A stretch of DNA of 64,000 bases. Source: Chloranthus sessilifolius (Eukaryota > Streptophyta > Magnoliopsida > Chloranthales > Chloranthaceae). Below, piece by piece: positions 46,196 to 57,974 of the stretch. A model generated the notes under the pieces. The model saw only the letters and a list, made by a program, of their open reading frames with translations, did no database searches and was not told where the DNA came from. Location: contig CM037597.1 of assembly GCA_021018995.1 (NCBI GenBank), positions 9,871,299 through 9,935,298 of the forward strand, in the 5' to 3' direction. Numbering within the stretch: position 1 is the stretch's first letter; every line of letters begins with the position of its first letter. The position numbers and the translations under genes were made by a program.

Positions 46196-47869
46196 TTAGT
46201 AATTTCCCCCTTCCTTACTGCCGCCGAAATAACGAGCACAACCATAGACGGTGCACGCTGACTGTAAGATAGTAAACAATAAAAGCACAATCGCAGCTAA
46301 CAACGCTAGGAACGGCCAACACCCAATCACCGACCTTCTCATATACTTTCCCAATTTTACCCTCCACCTTCCATTAAAATACCCATTCACGTCATATATA
46401 ACCTTATCCAGGAAGGGCACTTTCGTCAATCTGACTGACTTACTCATGCTGTTCCAGAGTGCAGCGACCTCAGCGTCGCTCTTCATACGGTTAAGCACAA
46501 TGCCCCTTTCTCTTAGTAATCTGACGTCATCTTCAGTATCTATGATCCCGTTCATTAATTCGGTGTAACGCGTGAGCACTAGAGCCCCCGATGCTGATGA
46601 CACCTCGTAAGCCACCAAATTCCTAAACACCACCTCCGTATTAACGTCCAAACTAACAATCGGGAGGTAAAATGTAACGGTCTTTAAATCAAACTTAACG
46701 GTCGATAAGTCGCCGTTGGTTGCACAAAACCGAACTCCTGCGTTACAGAGATCCGTGACTGAGGGAATTGTTATCTCTTCCACCAGAGGTGGTTTGTTGA
46801 TACTGTGGTTCGCGTTCCCATCTTCTTCTGTGGGGGTCTCCTTCTCTCGAGAGAAGAGGTGCTCTACAGGCCCTTTTAAGATAGAAAACATGGGTAATTT
46901 AGTGATGATCTTCCATGGGATCTTGATAGCGAGCTTTATGGGTTTCGATTGAATCACCCGCTTAATCCAACGAGTTAATAAGCCCCAATTCTTGTTGATG
47001 AACCTTTTGACGTAAACTGATCGACATTGCGATTGTTCTCCGATGGTGTTTTGATCCTCGGTATCATGTGCAACATTGATTGATACTAGAGAATTCGATG
47101 TGATCACGTAGTATAGAAGATCGAGCAAGTGCGATCGATCTTTTATATCGAACTGCGAGGATATATTGATCAATTTCAACGGCGAGAGCTCCTTGCAGAA
47201 GCCCCTTAGAATGAGGGCTAATGTTTCTTCCGCAATTTGAGTTGAAGGATACTGAAATCCCAACATCTTTCTTAATAGAAAGAGTGGAATTTGGTTTTCG
47301 AGCATCACGATATCTCGGAGAATCGCGTTGTGGGTGAATTTTAGTCCCGAGTAATCGATCAAACGCAACATTTTAGCTGAAACTCTAGTGAGTACATCAC
47401 CATCTTTGACGGCATAAACATGTAAGAATTCGAGTAAGAATGACGTGTCAACGGCCATGATCCATGCAATTGTTTCGCTGTTGAAATAGATATAGCGGTG
47501 GTAACATGCCCGAATTTCGGGTTCGAGGTTAAGGAATCGGTCTACGATGTCTTTGAATTTTAGGGTTTGGAGTTGTTTTTGGGTTCTTTTTGCTGAAGAA
47601 AGCTTGTATCTCTCCATGTCATAGAGCTCTGGGCGCCAGTTGTGATAGAGGCCCAAAGACACTTGTTGAGGAGTAAAGGCTTCTGGGTTGATTGAAATTA
47701 GGGTTTTGGGAACGCTAAAGATGGAGACAGGGATCTCCTTCTCTTCTTCATCTTCTTCTTCGTCTATGAGTTCTTCATCGAAGGTTCGACGAATTTGGGC
47801 CACCCATCGGAGCTCGTCGAAGATTGGAATTGAATTGGAAGGGTTGGAGGTGGTTTGGGGAGAGGACAT
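46196..47869 (-). CDS. DUF247 / UPF0481 membrane-anchored protein (At3g02645-like)
   Basis: The one intact host gene: a single uninterrupted frame of 557 codons, no intron. It closely resembles the Arabidopsis UPF0481 protein At3g02645 along its length. The N-terminus (FDELRWVAQIRRTFDEEL) precedes an acidic run (36-45). The DUF247 domain runs from about residue 47 to 540: SIFSVPKTL (49-57), VSLGLYHNWRPELYDMERYK (70-89), DIVMLENQIPLFLLRKML (186-203), PPLVEEITIPSVTDLCNAGV (360-379) and MSKSVRLTKVPFLDKVI (475-491). One hydrophobic segment (about 513-537) fits the single C-terminal transmembrane anchor of the family. Start chosen as the first Met, matching the family start MSS. The biochemical role of most DUF247 proteins is unknown; grass DUF247 genes at the S and Z loci act in self-incompatibility, but nothing here ties this copy to that. 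Confidence 0.95.
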   Translation of the reverse strand: MSSPQTTSNPSNSIPIFDELRWVAQIRRTFDEELIDEEEDEEEKEIPVSIFSVPKTLISINPEAFTPQQVSLGLYHNWRPELYDMERYKLSSAKRTQKQLQTLKFKDIVDRFLNLEPEIRACYHRYIYFNSETIAWIMAVDTSFLLEFLHVYAVKDGDVLTRVSAKMLRLIDYSGLKFTHNAILRDIVMLENQIPLFLLRKMLGFQYPSTQIAEETLALILRGFCKELSPLKLINISSQFDIKDRSHLLDLLYYVITSNSLVSINVAHDTEDQNTIGEQSQCRSVYVKRFINKNWGLLTRWIKRVIQSKPIKLAIKIPWKIITKLPMFSILKGPVEHLFSREKETPTEEDGNANHSINKPPLVEEITIPSVTDLCNAGVRFCATNGDLSTVKFDLKTVTFYLPIVSLDVNTEVVFRNLVAYEVSSASGALVLTRYTELMNGIIDTEDDVRLLRERGIVLNRMKSDAEVAALWNSMSKSVRLTKVPFLDKVIYDVNGYFNGRWRVKLGKYMRRSVIGCWPFLALLAAIVLLLFTILQSACTVYGCARYFGGSKEGGNY

Positions 47870-48394
47870 GGTTGTTTAGGAGAGTTTTTTCTGCGAAAAA
47901 TGGCTTCTTTTTGTTTAAGTTAGGGGAGTGCATGAGGGGAGGTTAGTTATGATGCTTAAAGAGGGGATGTTTCTTTTAAGAGAACACGTTTTGCATGCTT
48001 TTCTTAAATAAAATCCACATATTTAGTAAGAGTAAGGGAGCCATTACTAGCACGCACAAAAGTGACCCTTGCACACAATTCAAAAAGAAAGAATTGATAT
48101 TTTGGCTAGAAAGGCGTGAACATTATGTAAGTAATCTGATTTGAAGACAAGGATCTAAAGATCTTTGATGTAAAAGATTGAAATGAAACACATTATTTAT
48201 CATTCGATTCAACATAGTGAGAAGCTATAATCGCATTCAACAGTTGACTCCATTGAATCATTCTGATAATTAATAAAAGATGGTATTATCTTTAGATCAT
48301 ACCATTAAAACTAAAGGTTATTTGGTGTTTCTACATGGAATACAAAGTCTCTCTTAACAAAGTATAACTTTAGACGCACCCATCGAATCTTGTG
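47870..48394. promoter_or_regulatory. Presumed promoter and 5' flank of the DUF247 gene
   Basis: The 5' flank of the minus-strand gene. I see no decisive TATA box; 'tcttttaagaga' and 'cttaaataaaatcc' (47965-48016) are the most AT-rich words in range. No repeat or exon is recognised. Confidence 0.35.
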
Positions 48395-48715
48395 GGCAGC
48401 TATGATAAAATTTATTGGTTGCTTTAAATTAGATAATGGAGATTGTTTTTGTTCTAATCTTTCACACAAGGGATCTTGAGATTATGGTGTACTTTTCATA
48501 TGGTCAATTTTTGATTTCACATGACACAGATCTCAAAAAGTCGCCCGAAAATTAGACCATCAATTTAGTGCTATGTTTTTGGGATCTTTGCCATGTGGAA
48601 TAAAAACCTGACCGTCTGATAGGTGTGCTATGTTCTAAAGTTCTGAAGATTAGAGTGAACAACGATCTCCATCGTGTGATTTAAAGCAATCAATGATTTT
48701 TAACTTAGGTGCCCA
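48395..48715. mobile_element. Foldback MITE
   Basis: Left arm 'ataatggagattgtttttgttctaatctttcaca' then 'gggatcttgagattatgg' and 'tggtcaatttttgatttcacatg' is mirrored by the right arm 'catgtggaataaaaacctgacc', 'ctaaagttctgaagattagagtgaacaacgatctccatcgt'. The arms meet near 48555. Same broad family as 7955-8218 and 50440-50745. Confidence 0.7.
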
Positions 48716-48734
48716 ACAAAATTTGATGAATATT

Positions 48735-48888
48735 TTCTACAAAATATAAGATTATTAGTGTTAGTAAAAAATTATCACTTTTAATAAAAATAACTGCCGC
48801 TTATAGTCTTAGCACCTTTTATATAATAGATTTTTTTTTTGTTAATAGCCGCCGTTTTCAGTTGATATAGTCTTATGTTTTGTAGTAG
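48735..48888. mobile_element. CACTA-type MITE (diverged)
   Basis: Ends 'CTACAAAATATAAGATTATTAG' and, inverted, CTACAAAACATAAGACTATAT. The body includes 'gttaatagccgcc'. It is a relative of the MITE at 58343-58492, whose ends read CACTACAAAAAATAAGAC. Non-coding. Confidence 0.6.
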
Positions 48889-49208
48889 TAAAGCTACCCA
48901 CTAATAAAACAATTATTTATTTTCTATTGATTGAAGTGCTATTTGGCAAGGATTGAAAAGCGATACATATCACCAAACGGGGTATATATATTGGCCAAAT
49001 GACCTATTATAAAAAAATTGTTCAGAGGACATCTTTTGCGTCTGATTCATATCAAATACGCATCATAGGTCAATATGACCCATATGCGCCGACATGATTG
49101 AATATGGGCTATAGTGATCAATATGTGACCAATTTGAGCCACTATTTGACCTATACTAAATCAGGGGTGTTTATTGTGTCAAAGGGCACCTAACCCACTA
49201 CATAACAG

Positions 49209-49210
<2 letters not shown>
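48889..49210. other. Intergenic, no supported feature
   Basis: Carries several 'caatatg(g/t)gac' and 'gacccatatg' words (49065-49165) but no gene and no clear element. Confidence 0.35.
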
Positions 49211-49279
<69 letters not shown>

Positions 49280-49635
49280 CGGAAGAACGCTGCCTTAGCC
49301 ACATAGCATTGAACTCTATACAGGTGCCGTTTGGATGCTAAGTGGTGCCTAATTCGAAGATCGGGCGCCGAGGCAATATGCACAAGATCAATCACATCCA
49401 TCACAAAAAAAAAAGAAAAAAGAAAAAAACATCTTATCCATCATTTACAACATGGTTATAGTAATTTGATGCACCAAGTATGTTGGGCGGAACTCAATAT
49501 TTGATCACGTTTTTGAAAGTAACTTTTTTTTTGAATTTTGAATTTTGAATTTTTTAGATCACATGCCATGTGGCGCATGAACCCAAAACAGATTTTTTTT
49601 GAATCATATGCAGAGTGGCACATGCACAATGTTCA

Positions 49636-49640
<5 letters not shown>
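49211..49640. mobile_element. Micron-like MITE between (TA)n tracts, copy 1
   Basis: (TA)n (49211-49252) then (GA)n (49253-49279), then a ~360-base body that aligns with 16597-16889 and ends 'atgttcaaac' directly at the next (TA)n. The body in between holds a poly-A/T region and 'agatcacatgccatgtggc'. Elements bounded by TA microsatellites on both sides are the hallmark of the rice micron family; this is a micron-like element by structure, not proven family. Confidence 0.6.
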
Positions 49641-49725
<85 letters not shown>

Positions 49726-50017
49726 GGTTAGGTCCTCCACTGGAGGACGGTGACCGTCCTCCAAGATCCATGTAGCACTCCAAATACTTTTTGGGTGTCA
49801 CATGAAGTACAGGTGGACACTTTAGATTAATATTAAAAAAAAAAAATTCGAATTTTTTTTTTTAAATCACAAGTCAAAGTTTGACGATGATCATTGGTCC
49901 ACATTTCACGATTCAAAATATACACGGTGGAGATGAGTTTTTAATTTTTTTTTTCTCAAAGATAATCTAAGTAATGCACCAAGGTCCATGTGAAAGGTTG
50001 GAAGACGAAGGCTTTTT

Positions 50018-50055
<38 letters not shown>
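49641..50055. mobile_element. Micron-like MITE between (TA)n tracts, copy 2 (different body)
   Basis: (TA)n(GA)n (49641-49722), a ~300-base body starting 'gccggttaggtcctcc' with the hairpin 'ggaggacggtgaccgtcctcc' (49742-49762), and a closing (TA)n (50022-50055). The body shares 'ttgggtgtcacatg' and a poly-A/T middle with the other copies, but is otherwise different. Confidence 0.55.
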
Positions 50056-50059
<4 letters not shown>

Positions 50060-50439
50060 TGTCCTACGTTGACTGGCCTCAGCACTAAGCTTAAGGGACT
50101 AGCTTGAATAAAACAGTTTTTTTTATCAATTTTCACTCAAACTATGCTAGAGATAGGAAATAAATCAGTACCTTTCTGGCTATGATGAATTTTGAGTTTT
50201 TGACTATAATGGAATGGAAATAGATCTCCCTACTTTGGAACAGGCCAATTTTTTTTTTAAAATTTTGTCAAAAAAATAACTATATATCAAAGCTGTCAAT
50301 GAGTGTAAATTAGCAGAGTTCACTTAGTCGACTCCATTTAATGTATGGATATATGAAAATTTTCACCATAATTTTTGTTGAGTACATCAATTCGAGCTTA
50401 CCAAATTAATTACTGGTAAGCGCCAACTCTGAAAACCCC

Positions 50440-50745
50440 TGATTGTTTTGAATTAAACGATTGTGATTTTATTTCATTTTAATATTTCACACAACAGATT
50501 TTGAGACTATAGGCCTATAGTTTATAATCAAGTATTTTATTTCACATGTCACATATTCTTAAAAGTGGCCCTATATTGCACATATCAAGCTCAAAATGTA
50601 ATTTTAAGGCCACGTTTTGAGATCTGTGTCATATGAAATAAAACACTTACTTAACCGTTTTATTGCACACCCAGAGTCTCAAGATTTATTGTATGGAAGA
50701 TTGAAATAAAAATGATCTCAATAATTTGATTCAATGCATTCAGTG
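50440..50745. mobile_element. Foldback MITE
   Basis: Inverted arms: left 'gaattaaacgattgtgattttatttcattttaatatttcacacaa' then 'ttttatttcacatgtcac'. Right 'catatgaaataaaacactta' then 'gtatggaagattgaaataaaaatgatctcaataatttgattc'. The centre carries 'aaaagtggcc' against 'ggccacgtttt'. No coding capacity. Confidence 0.65.
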
Positions 50746-50909
50746 TACGCGGCCACAGATGTGGTAAGTAAGCGCGAACAAATGTACCTATTTTTCTTTT
50801 AATGATCGTGATGATCGGCTTGCTCATTCAGTAGCATTGCTCTTCTTCTTCTTCTTCTTCTTATTATTATTATTATATGTAAGTAAATAGTTTAATGGAC
50901 TTGCTGACA
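50746..50909. other. hAT left flank with (CTT)n/(ATT)n run and target duplication
   Basis: A short (CTT)n(ATT)n microsatellite (50840-50876) lies before TGCTGACA (50902-50909). That octamer matches TGCTTACT (58231-58238) at 6 of 8 bases and is the likely hAT target duplication. Confidence 0.6.
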
Positions 50910-51600
50910 TAGGTCAAAATATCGGATTTCCGAAATGTATCATCTTGACCCTCAGGACGATACGTATCGGGTATCGTCCGATACATTCAAAAAAAATAAA
51001 AAATCCCAAAAAAATATTTAAATTTTTTAATAAAATCTGAAAAATTATATTTATTTATTTTGTATTTATTTCAACTATTTTTGCTTATATTTTTGACTTA
51101 TTTAATGCATTATTTAAATGAATATATAAGTAACATGCCTATTTTGTGACTTAACCAAAGTTACATGTCTATTTTGTGACTTATTTTTGACTTAAGATCA
51201 CATTTTTGATTTAATGTAATAGATCTTCTAATATTATTTTTGACCAGCTGATCACAAGCCTATTTTGTTTCTCCTTTCCCTTTTTGAATTCTCTGAAATG
51301 AAGAAATTAGGATTGATGCAAAATTGCTTTACTTTCATATATATTCTTAGAGCTTATACAAATTTAGAAGGAATATGCTCTAACTGCCATTAAATACTCT
51401 TAACTAAATGTTTTACCCTGGCATATGGGTTTGTTTATATATATAGATTATTTATTAACAATATTTCATAATTTGATCGACGCAGTCACGCATAAACTAA
51501 ATTACAATATATATTGATAAAAATAAATTATATATTGTCAAAATTAATAGCTATGTTGATAAAAATAAATTTAATCGTACATGAAAAACTTACTTTAGAG

Positions 51601-54600
51601 TCACATTGAATTTCGTGGTGGTTCTTGGCCCTCATAATCATCATCATCATCGGTGCGCGAGCTTTCCGGCCTTTGCCTATAATGTTGGCCATATTGATAC
51701 CCATGATCATATGTGCCCCCTTGAAACTGGGGCTGTAGCAACGAATATGGCTCAGTGTAGTACGTAAAGACCGGTCCTCCAAAAATCTGACCAACGAAGT
51801 CATATGGCACCGGGTAGGTTTGTTGTGGCTGGTAGTATGGGTTACTAGTTGCTGAATCTTTGGTATTTTACAAACTGAATCCCTCGAAATTAGAAGTCAT
51901 ATAACCCATATCCGTATCATCATGTGGACCTTGTGGTGGTGGTGTTTGATATGATTCCGATGCTCCTCTTCCTTCAACCCCTCCCATTCTAAATGTAGGA
52001 GTGTCGAACAATATTAACGGTGTCGAGTCATCGTCCCATGCCGCCATATCTCTATAAGGATCAGAGGTACCAGCATCCTCCCCTCCATCACTAGTGCCAA
52101 CGTCCCCTCCACCATCATCCTCACCACTCCCATCATCACTATCGGGTTGCGTTTCGTCATCAGATCCAATAACTGAATAACGATTCAATCTTCTTTTCCG
52201 CCTCGGTGGTTGGGAAGTGATGTGATATTTTAATTGTAATGTTTTACTCGCAAGTGCACGAATCGGATTGTATATAGTGGGTGCGGAGTACGAGATCGTT
52301 CCCACGAGGATTAATTTTGAAAGATCTAAAAAGACAAGCAATTCTAGAAATCTACTAAGATCTAACAGTATTCTATCAGTCTTATGATTTAGGTGGTTTG
52401 ATGAGATGATAATTACTGACTACAAACTAAAACTTAACTGATAATTTAAAAATAAAGATAAAGATGAAGATACTAAATCCTCCCATCTTTGGTCTGTTCT
52501 TCCTATAATATAAATCTACGGATGAAACTATGAGATATACCATTGAAGAAAAATATCTTTTATGGAAGATAAATGGTCAACACCCCAATAGGTTCCACGT
52601 TGCATCCCTGCAATCAGGACTTAGATGATTTTCATATATAGATCTGGGATCAAGGGCATGGCTCGGCACACTTGATCTCAGGTTCAAATAAAAATCATCC
52701 CCAAAGTGGGTGAAAATTCCAACAAGAATACCACTATAGATCTGAAATCAAGGGCATGACTCGGCACACTTGATTTCAAATTAGGGAGTAATTAAGATAA
52801 AATTACCATTACAAATCCAAGATTCAGGGCATGGCTCGGCACACTCGATCCCGGATCATAATCGTAATTATATCCACACGATGAAAGCAAAAAGACCATA
52901 TAACAATGATTGGGTAAAATTACCGTCACAGATCTGAGATCCCGGGCATGGCTCGGCACATGCGATCCTAATTAGTTACGGAGATTTCATCCGTTCATGA
53001 TAGCACAACAACCATAAAATAAGATCTCATATTTTAATCTTAAATTTATATTATTAAAAGTACATCCCTCGGATGGGAATCATTAGATCCTCATTCCTAT
53101 GAATTTAGCTATACATATTGCAATTAAATGACATAAATAAATAAGGAAGGAAAAATAACATTAATTTAATGAATTAAAAATACATCAAACTTCAACAGAA
53201 ATTACTTTGATCCAAAAGTACGATGATCTTCAGAAACGAAATTAATGCAGGAATCAACTTGAATAATAATAATAAACTGAAGGAATGAGTACTAAAAATT
53301 AAAGGAATAAAGCTCTAAAAAAGAATGATAAAAACTTCCTATTTCTATGTCTAACTATGAAAAATAAAGACTAAAAACAAAAACTCTAATCTGCTATCTC
53401 TCTAATTCTAATTCTTTTCTCGAAGTGTTTGAGTCGCTTTAAATGTCGCAGAAGTCTCCCCAGCCGCAAAGTCAGGGTCGATTAATCGACCCAATATGGT
53501 CGATGCATCGAGCCTCCAAAAAGTCTAAAAAAATAGCTTTAAAGTGTCAGTTCCGTGTCAGACACTGTTTTGTCCTCGATTAATCGACCAAAAGGGTCGA
53601 TGCATCGACTCCCAGAAATTCGTGAATTCCAGCACACTTTTTGTATCCGACACTGCTTTGGTATTTTGGCCATAACTTTCTGTCCCGAACTCGGATAGAG
53701 GTGATTCATATGCCGTTAGAAAGCTGACGGAAAGATCTACAACTTTTGTGTTTTGACAATTTCATAATTCAGCCGTCTTGAAGGTTCAAATTTAGCCGCA
53801 AGTCGCACCAAGTTCTCGATGACCCAAAGTTGCAGTGTTTTGACATTATTTTCAGAATTCTTGGGCTGTTTTCCACACTTGGCTTGCATTTACCTGAAAC
53901 ACTTCAAATCTAATAATTCTTATCAGATAGCCTTTATCGAACAGCTAAATATAGGTATCTAGGGGTGAAATATCATCATATTTCACTACTCATCAGGAAG
54001 CCTGTTGCTTCGCTACTCTTTCAGTATTGTCCAGCCATTTAGTGCTCTCAGTATCCAAGACTGGCTCTTCTCTCTCTTCGATCCATTGATTCAAAGGGTC
54101 ATCCTCCTCGAATATATAATCCAACTGGATGGGATCAAAATATTCACTGTCTGCAAGATAGAATATGATAGATGAATTAGTATAATATGTAAGTAAGACT
54201 TCATATAATTGATGAACTAAGACTTCATATAATTGCTTACCACGGTTGGTCCTCTTTATATTCCTGACCCTTAATCGCATATTGTAGTGGCAGTAGACTA
54301 ACTTTTCCAATCGTTCCATAGTTAGTCTGTTCCTTCTCTTAGTATGAATGAGAGAGAAAGGAACATGTTTGTGTGACAATACTCTCATTGCTACCCGCCT
54401 CAATATCGGACCATCACCTCTATAATACATCCAACAATCAGCGGGTTTGTCGTGTTTAATTTGGGATTGCGCCAATGGGGTCCCAAATGACTCATGTCTC
54501 TTGCGAAACACGTCAATCTATAAAGATGAAATACAGTAAGCCACATATCAATAAACATATCATAATATCACATGACATTTGACTTATTAGTTATAAGGTA

Positions 54601-56546
54601 TGATACTATGATTACTCACATCTCTGATGGCTTGACCTTGGTCCGCTAACTCAGGGAGCATCCGTTAGATTACATTGAGCAAACCGATATACACTTCATC
54701 AGTGTCACTCAACTCGAAGTGTTGCGTATACTGGAAGGCCAGATTCAAGTAGTGTGCTACACATCAAATATGAGCAATTTCATTAGTATATAAAAATAAT
54801 AAATAAATAAATAAAAGTCACTACATAAGCAGTTTAACATGTTATACCTGCTGCATGCAAGTACTGGTGAAATTGTGCATCCCACCTCTTATTGATAATC
54901 GCCCAGTATCGTTTATATTTTGTAAGACATTTGGTTTTGATAGCCAATTTTGCCTTATCCATTGACTCATAAACGTACCCCATCGTTGGTTTCTCATCAC
55001 CATCAACCAATCTCAACACTTGCACCAACGGGGTAGTGACGGCGATCAGGTGGTCAACATCTGCCCAAAACTGCGTGTTGTAGAGTAGGTTAGCAACTTC
55101 AGTGCAAGCTAGTCTCTTTGCTCGTGGGAGTTCTATTTCATATTTATTCCATTCTTCCGATGACACCTTGCTTTTTAGCTCACGCCTATATCTAGCCAAA
55201 CTCTGTAGGGCTAAAAACTGTATTGCAAAATGTGTAATCACAAGTCGGAGCAACTCATTGTTCGTGAAGGCTCTTATTAAATTGACCAGCTTGTCACTGT
55301 TGTACAGGTAGGAAGTAATCGTTCTTCCCTTCTGAATAGTTGCCTGTGTCTTGCTTCTCTTTCCTAAATCCTCAAGAATGAGGTCCAAGCAATGAGCAGC
55401 ACACAGGGTCCAGTACAGGTGACGTCTCTTCATCATTAGTTTTAATCCAGCGGCTTTGTAATTTGCCGCATTGTTTGTTATCACCTGCACAACTCGCTGC
55501 CTTCCAACCTCTTGAACTACCTTATTCATTAGTTGAAAGAGGTAATCAACAGTCTTTGCGTGTCTAGAAGCATCAACTGATTTCAAAAATACTGTCCCGG
55601 CATCGCTGTAAACTAAAAAGTTGATCAAACTCTTCTTTGTGGGACCAGTCCATCCATCGCACATAATTGTGCAACCTCTCTCATCCCATACATCCTCAAA
55701 GCTTTGTACATAGGCAGTTATCTCATCGTACTCATCTTTTAGTAAGGGCCCAGATATCTCGTATGTAGAAGGTTTTTTAACTCCTGGACTAATTTCTGCA
55801 CTTCTATCAATCATGCTTTTGAGTACGGCGACTCTGCTACTTGTGTCGGAATGTGGTTGCATATAAAAAACTTGGCAATATATTTTCCAAGCTTCTTTCC
55901 CATTTTTTAAAGTGAGATTGCACTCAATTTGGTTTGTTTGGAGCTTTCAGTGCGATACATGAATGGATCCATGGGGCCTATAGTACGGCTTCTAATAGAC
56001 GGCCTATAATCCCTCCCGGATGCTGACCTACGCAACCCGGCAGTCTGCTTAATATCCTCATCAACATCAACAACATTTGGCCTATGAGTAGATCCATCAC
56101 CAGCAACAGGCATGGATGGGCCCCTCAACCTAGACCGAAACCGATAATCGGCTTCTTCCTGATCTCGCCGTTGTTGTGCTTCTCTGACACTCTTTCTTAT
56201 AGCTCTCACTATCTGCTCATCCTCAGCCTCATCCTCATCATCCTCAGGTCCAGGTGATGTAAACTCTGAATATGCGCTCCTGATTCTCTCATACATTTCC
56301 CTATCACGATCGACTTCAGCTTTTTTCTTTCCCTTTGCCGCTTGTAAACTAGCTCTAACATTTTCTTTTACTTCTCTGGGTACATTGGGACACCCTTTTG
56401 TCTCTCCCTTTACGTGAGCCAGATGCTTCTTTAACCATGTGATACCTCCTCCCAACAATTTTTTTACAAAGCTTACACTCTATCCGGAGTCTATCACCAT
56501 CTATTATTGTACCGTATTGCCATGATGGATCTAACGATCGTATCAT
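51601..56546 (-). pseudogene. hAT transposase (BED, DUF659, hAT dimerisation), broken
   Basis: In gene order: BED zinc finger (56546-56380; ECKLCKK, then in the next frame GGGITWLKKHLAHVKGETKG), shifted by one base at an A7 run near 56465. Acidic linker to 55907. DUF659 (55820-54840; KPSTYEISGPLLKDEYDE, IMCDGWTGPTKKSLINFLVY, NNAANYKAAGLKLM, WTLCAAHCLDLILEDLGK), preceded by a stop near 55910 and a frame change near 55815. A GTATAA donor ends this exon near 54848. Exon 54763-54620 (HYLNLAFQYTQHFE) has one stop. The dimerisation exon (54520-54243; ADCWMYYRGDGPILRRVAMR, FSLIHTKRRNRLTMERLEKL) lacks the SSSACERNWS stretch seen in the family, so about ten residues are deleted. The last exon (DSEYFDPIQLDYIFEEDD) is split by the solo LTR and continues 52217-51868 with an acidic tail, a stop, then 51810-51601. 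Dead, but recently enough that all domains are readable. Confidence 0.85.
52218..53995 (-). mobile_element. Solo LTR (same family as 31533-41171)
   Basis: A complete LTR, ends TGATGAGTACTG-like and ATATCACATCA on the minus strand, flanked by a perfect 5-bp target duplication GGAAG (52213-52217 and 53996-54000). It is visibly more diverged from the two LTRs at 31533 and 39391 than they are from each other. It came from loss of a full element by LTR-LTR recombination. It sits inside the last coding exon of the hAT transposase. Confidence 0.93.
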
Positions 56547-57974
56547 ATTTATTTATTTCACCTGCATGAATGAGTAAATGATTGGATTAAATTAAACATC
56601 TAATTTACACTTGAAAATAAAATTTATTTTTTAATTATTGTTATTTTAAAAATATTAGATTATATTTTATTAAATTTATTTGATATTATTCTAATTTTTA
56701 TTAAATTTAGATTACATTTGAAATTTTATTTGATATTATTCTAATTTTTAAAATATTAGATTATATTTTATCAAATTGATTTGATATTATTCTAATTTTT
56801 AAATATTTATTTGATAGTATTATTATTTATGAATATTTATTTGATATTATTCTAATTTTTAAATATTTATTTGATATTATTATAATTTATGAATATTTAT
56901 TTGATATTATTCTAATTTTTGAATATTTATTTGATATTATTCTAATTTTTAAAAATTTATTTACTATTATTCTAATTTTTAAGAATTTATTTAAAATTTA
57001 TTTCATATTATTCTAATATTTTATTGGACATATCCTATAATTATGGGACATACCCCATTATTTTAATTATTTTAATTACATGTGACCCATAATATTAATT
57101 ATTTTAATTACATGTGACCAATAATATTAATTATTTTAATTATATGTGACCCATAATTTTAAGGGTACATGTGATTGATATTGACTCATATTGACCCATA
57201 ATTTTAATTATTTAAATTATTTTATAATTTTTAGGATACATGTGACCCATATTATTAATTATATTAATTATTTTATAACCCATAATTTTAAGGGTACATG
57301 TGAAATTATTTTGTGACGCATAATTTTAAGGGTATATGTGACCCATATTGACTCATATTATTAATTATATTAATTATTTTATAACCCATAATTTTGTGAC
57401 CCATATTTTAAGGGTATATGTGATCCATATTGACCCATATTATTAATTATATTAATTATTTTGTGGCCCATCATTTTAATTATATGTGACCATAATTTTA
57501 ATTATTTAAATTATTTTATGACGTATAATTTTAATTACATGTGACCCATAATTTTAATTATTAAAATTATTTTTTACCTATAATTTTAATTATTTTAATT
57601 ATTTTAATATCTATCATTAAATATGGTAGATATATCATATTTATAGGTAGATCTACCATTAAATATAGTAGATCTATCAAATTTATGGTTAGATCTACTA
57701 TATTTAAGGGTACATCTACCCTTATATAAGGTAGATTTACCTTATTTTAACATTTAAAACGAAATAAAATGATGAAAAAATGATAAAACACGTACCTTCG
57801 GCGTTGATCCCGAGCTTCTTTGTGCGATTCGGCGGCGATTTAGGGTGCAAATAAGCAAAAAAGAAGAGTGCAAATGAGGAAGAAGAAGGAAGAAGAAGAG
57901 AGGAGCAAAAAATGGCTCAAAAAAGTGAAAAAATACACTCAAAACCGATCCTATATTCGGCTGAGTCAAAGCTT
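56547..57974. repeat. AT-rich tandem repeats in the hAT 5' region
   Basis: 56650-57020 is a run of about ten copies of 'atttatttgatattattc' plus 'taatttttaa', unit about 31-34 bases. 57040-57600 is a run of 'acatgtgacccataatttta' with 'attattttaatta' spacers. 57600-57740 repeats 'agatctaccattaaatatagt' with the palindromic core AGATCTA. This is upstream of the transposase start and probably holds its 5' exon/intron and promoter; no exon is recognised. Confidence 0.75.

Noticed and set aside
46251-47879. Plus-strand frames at 46251-46568, 46716-46952 and 47688-47879
   Set aside because: They are antisense to the intact DUF247 gene.
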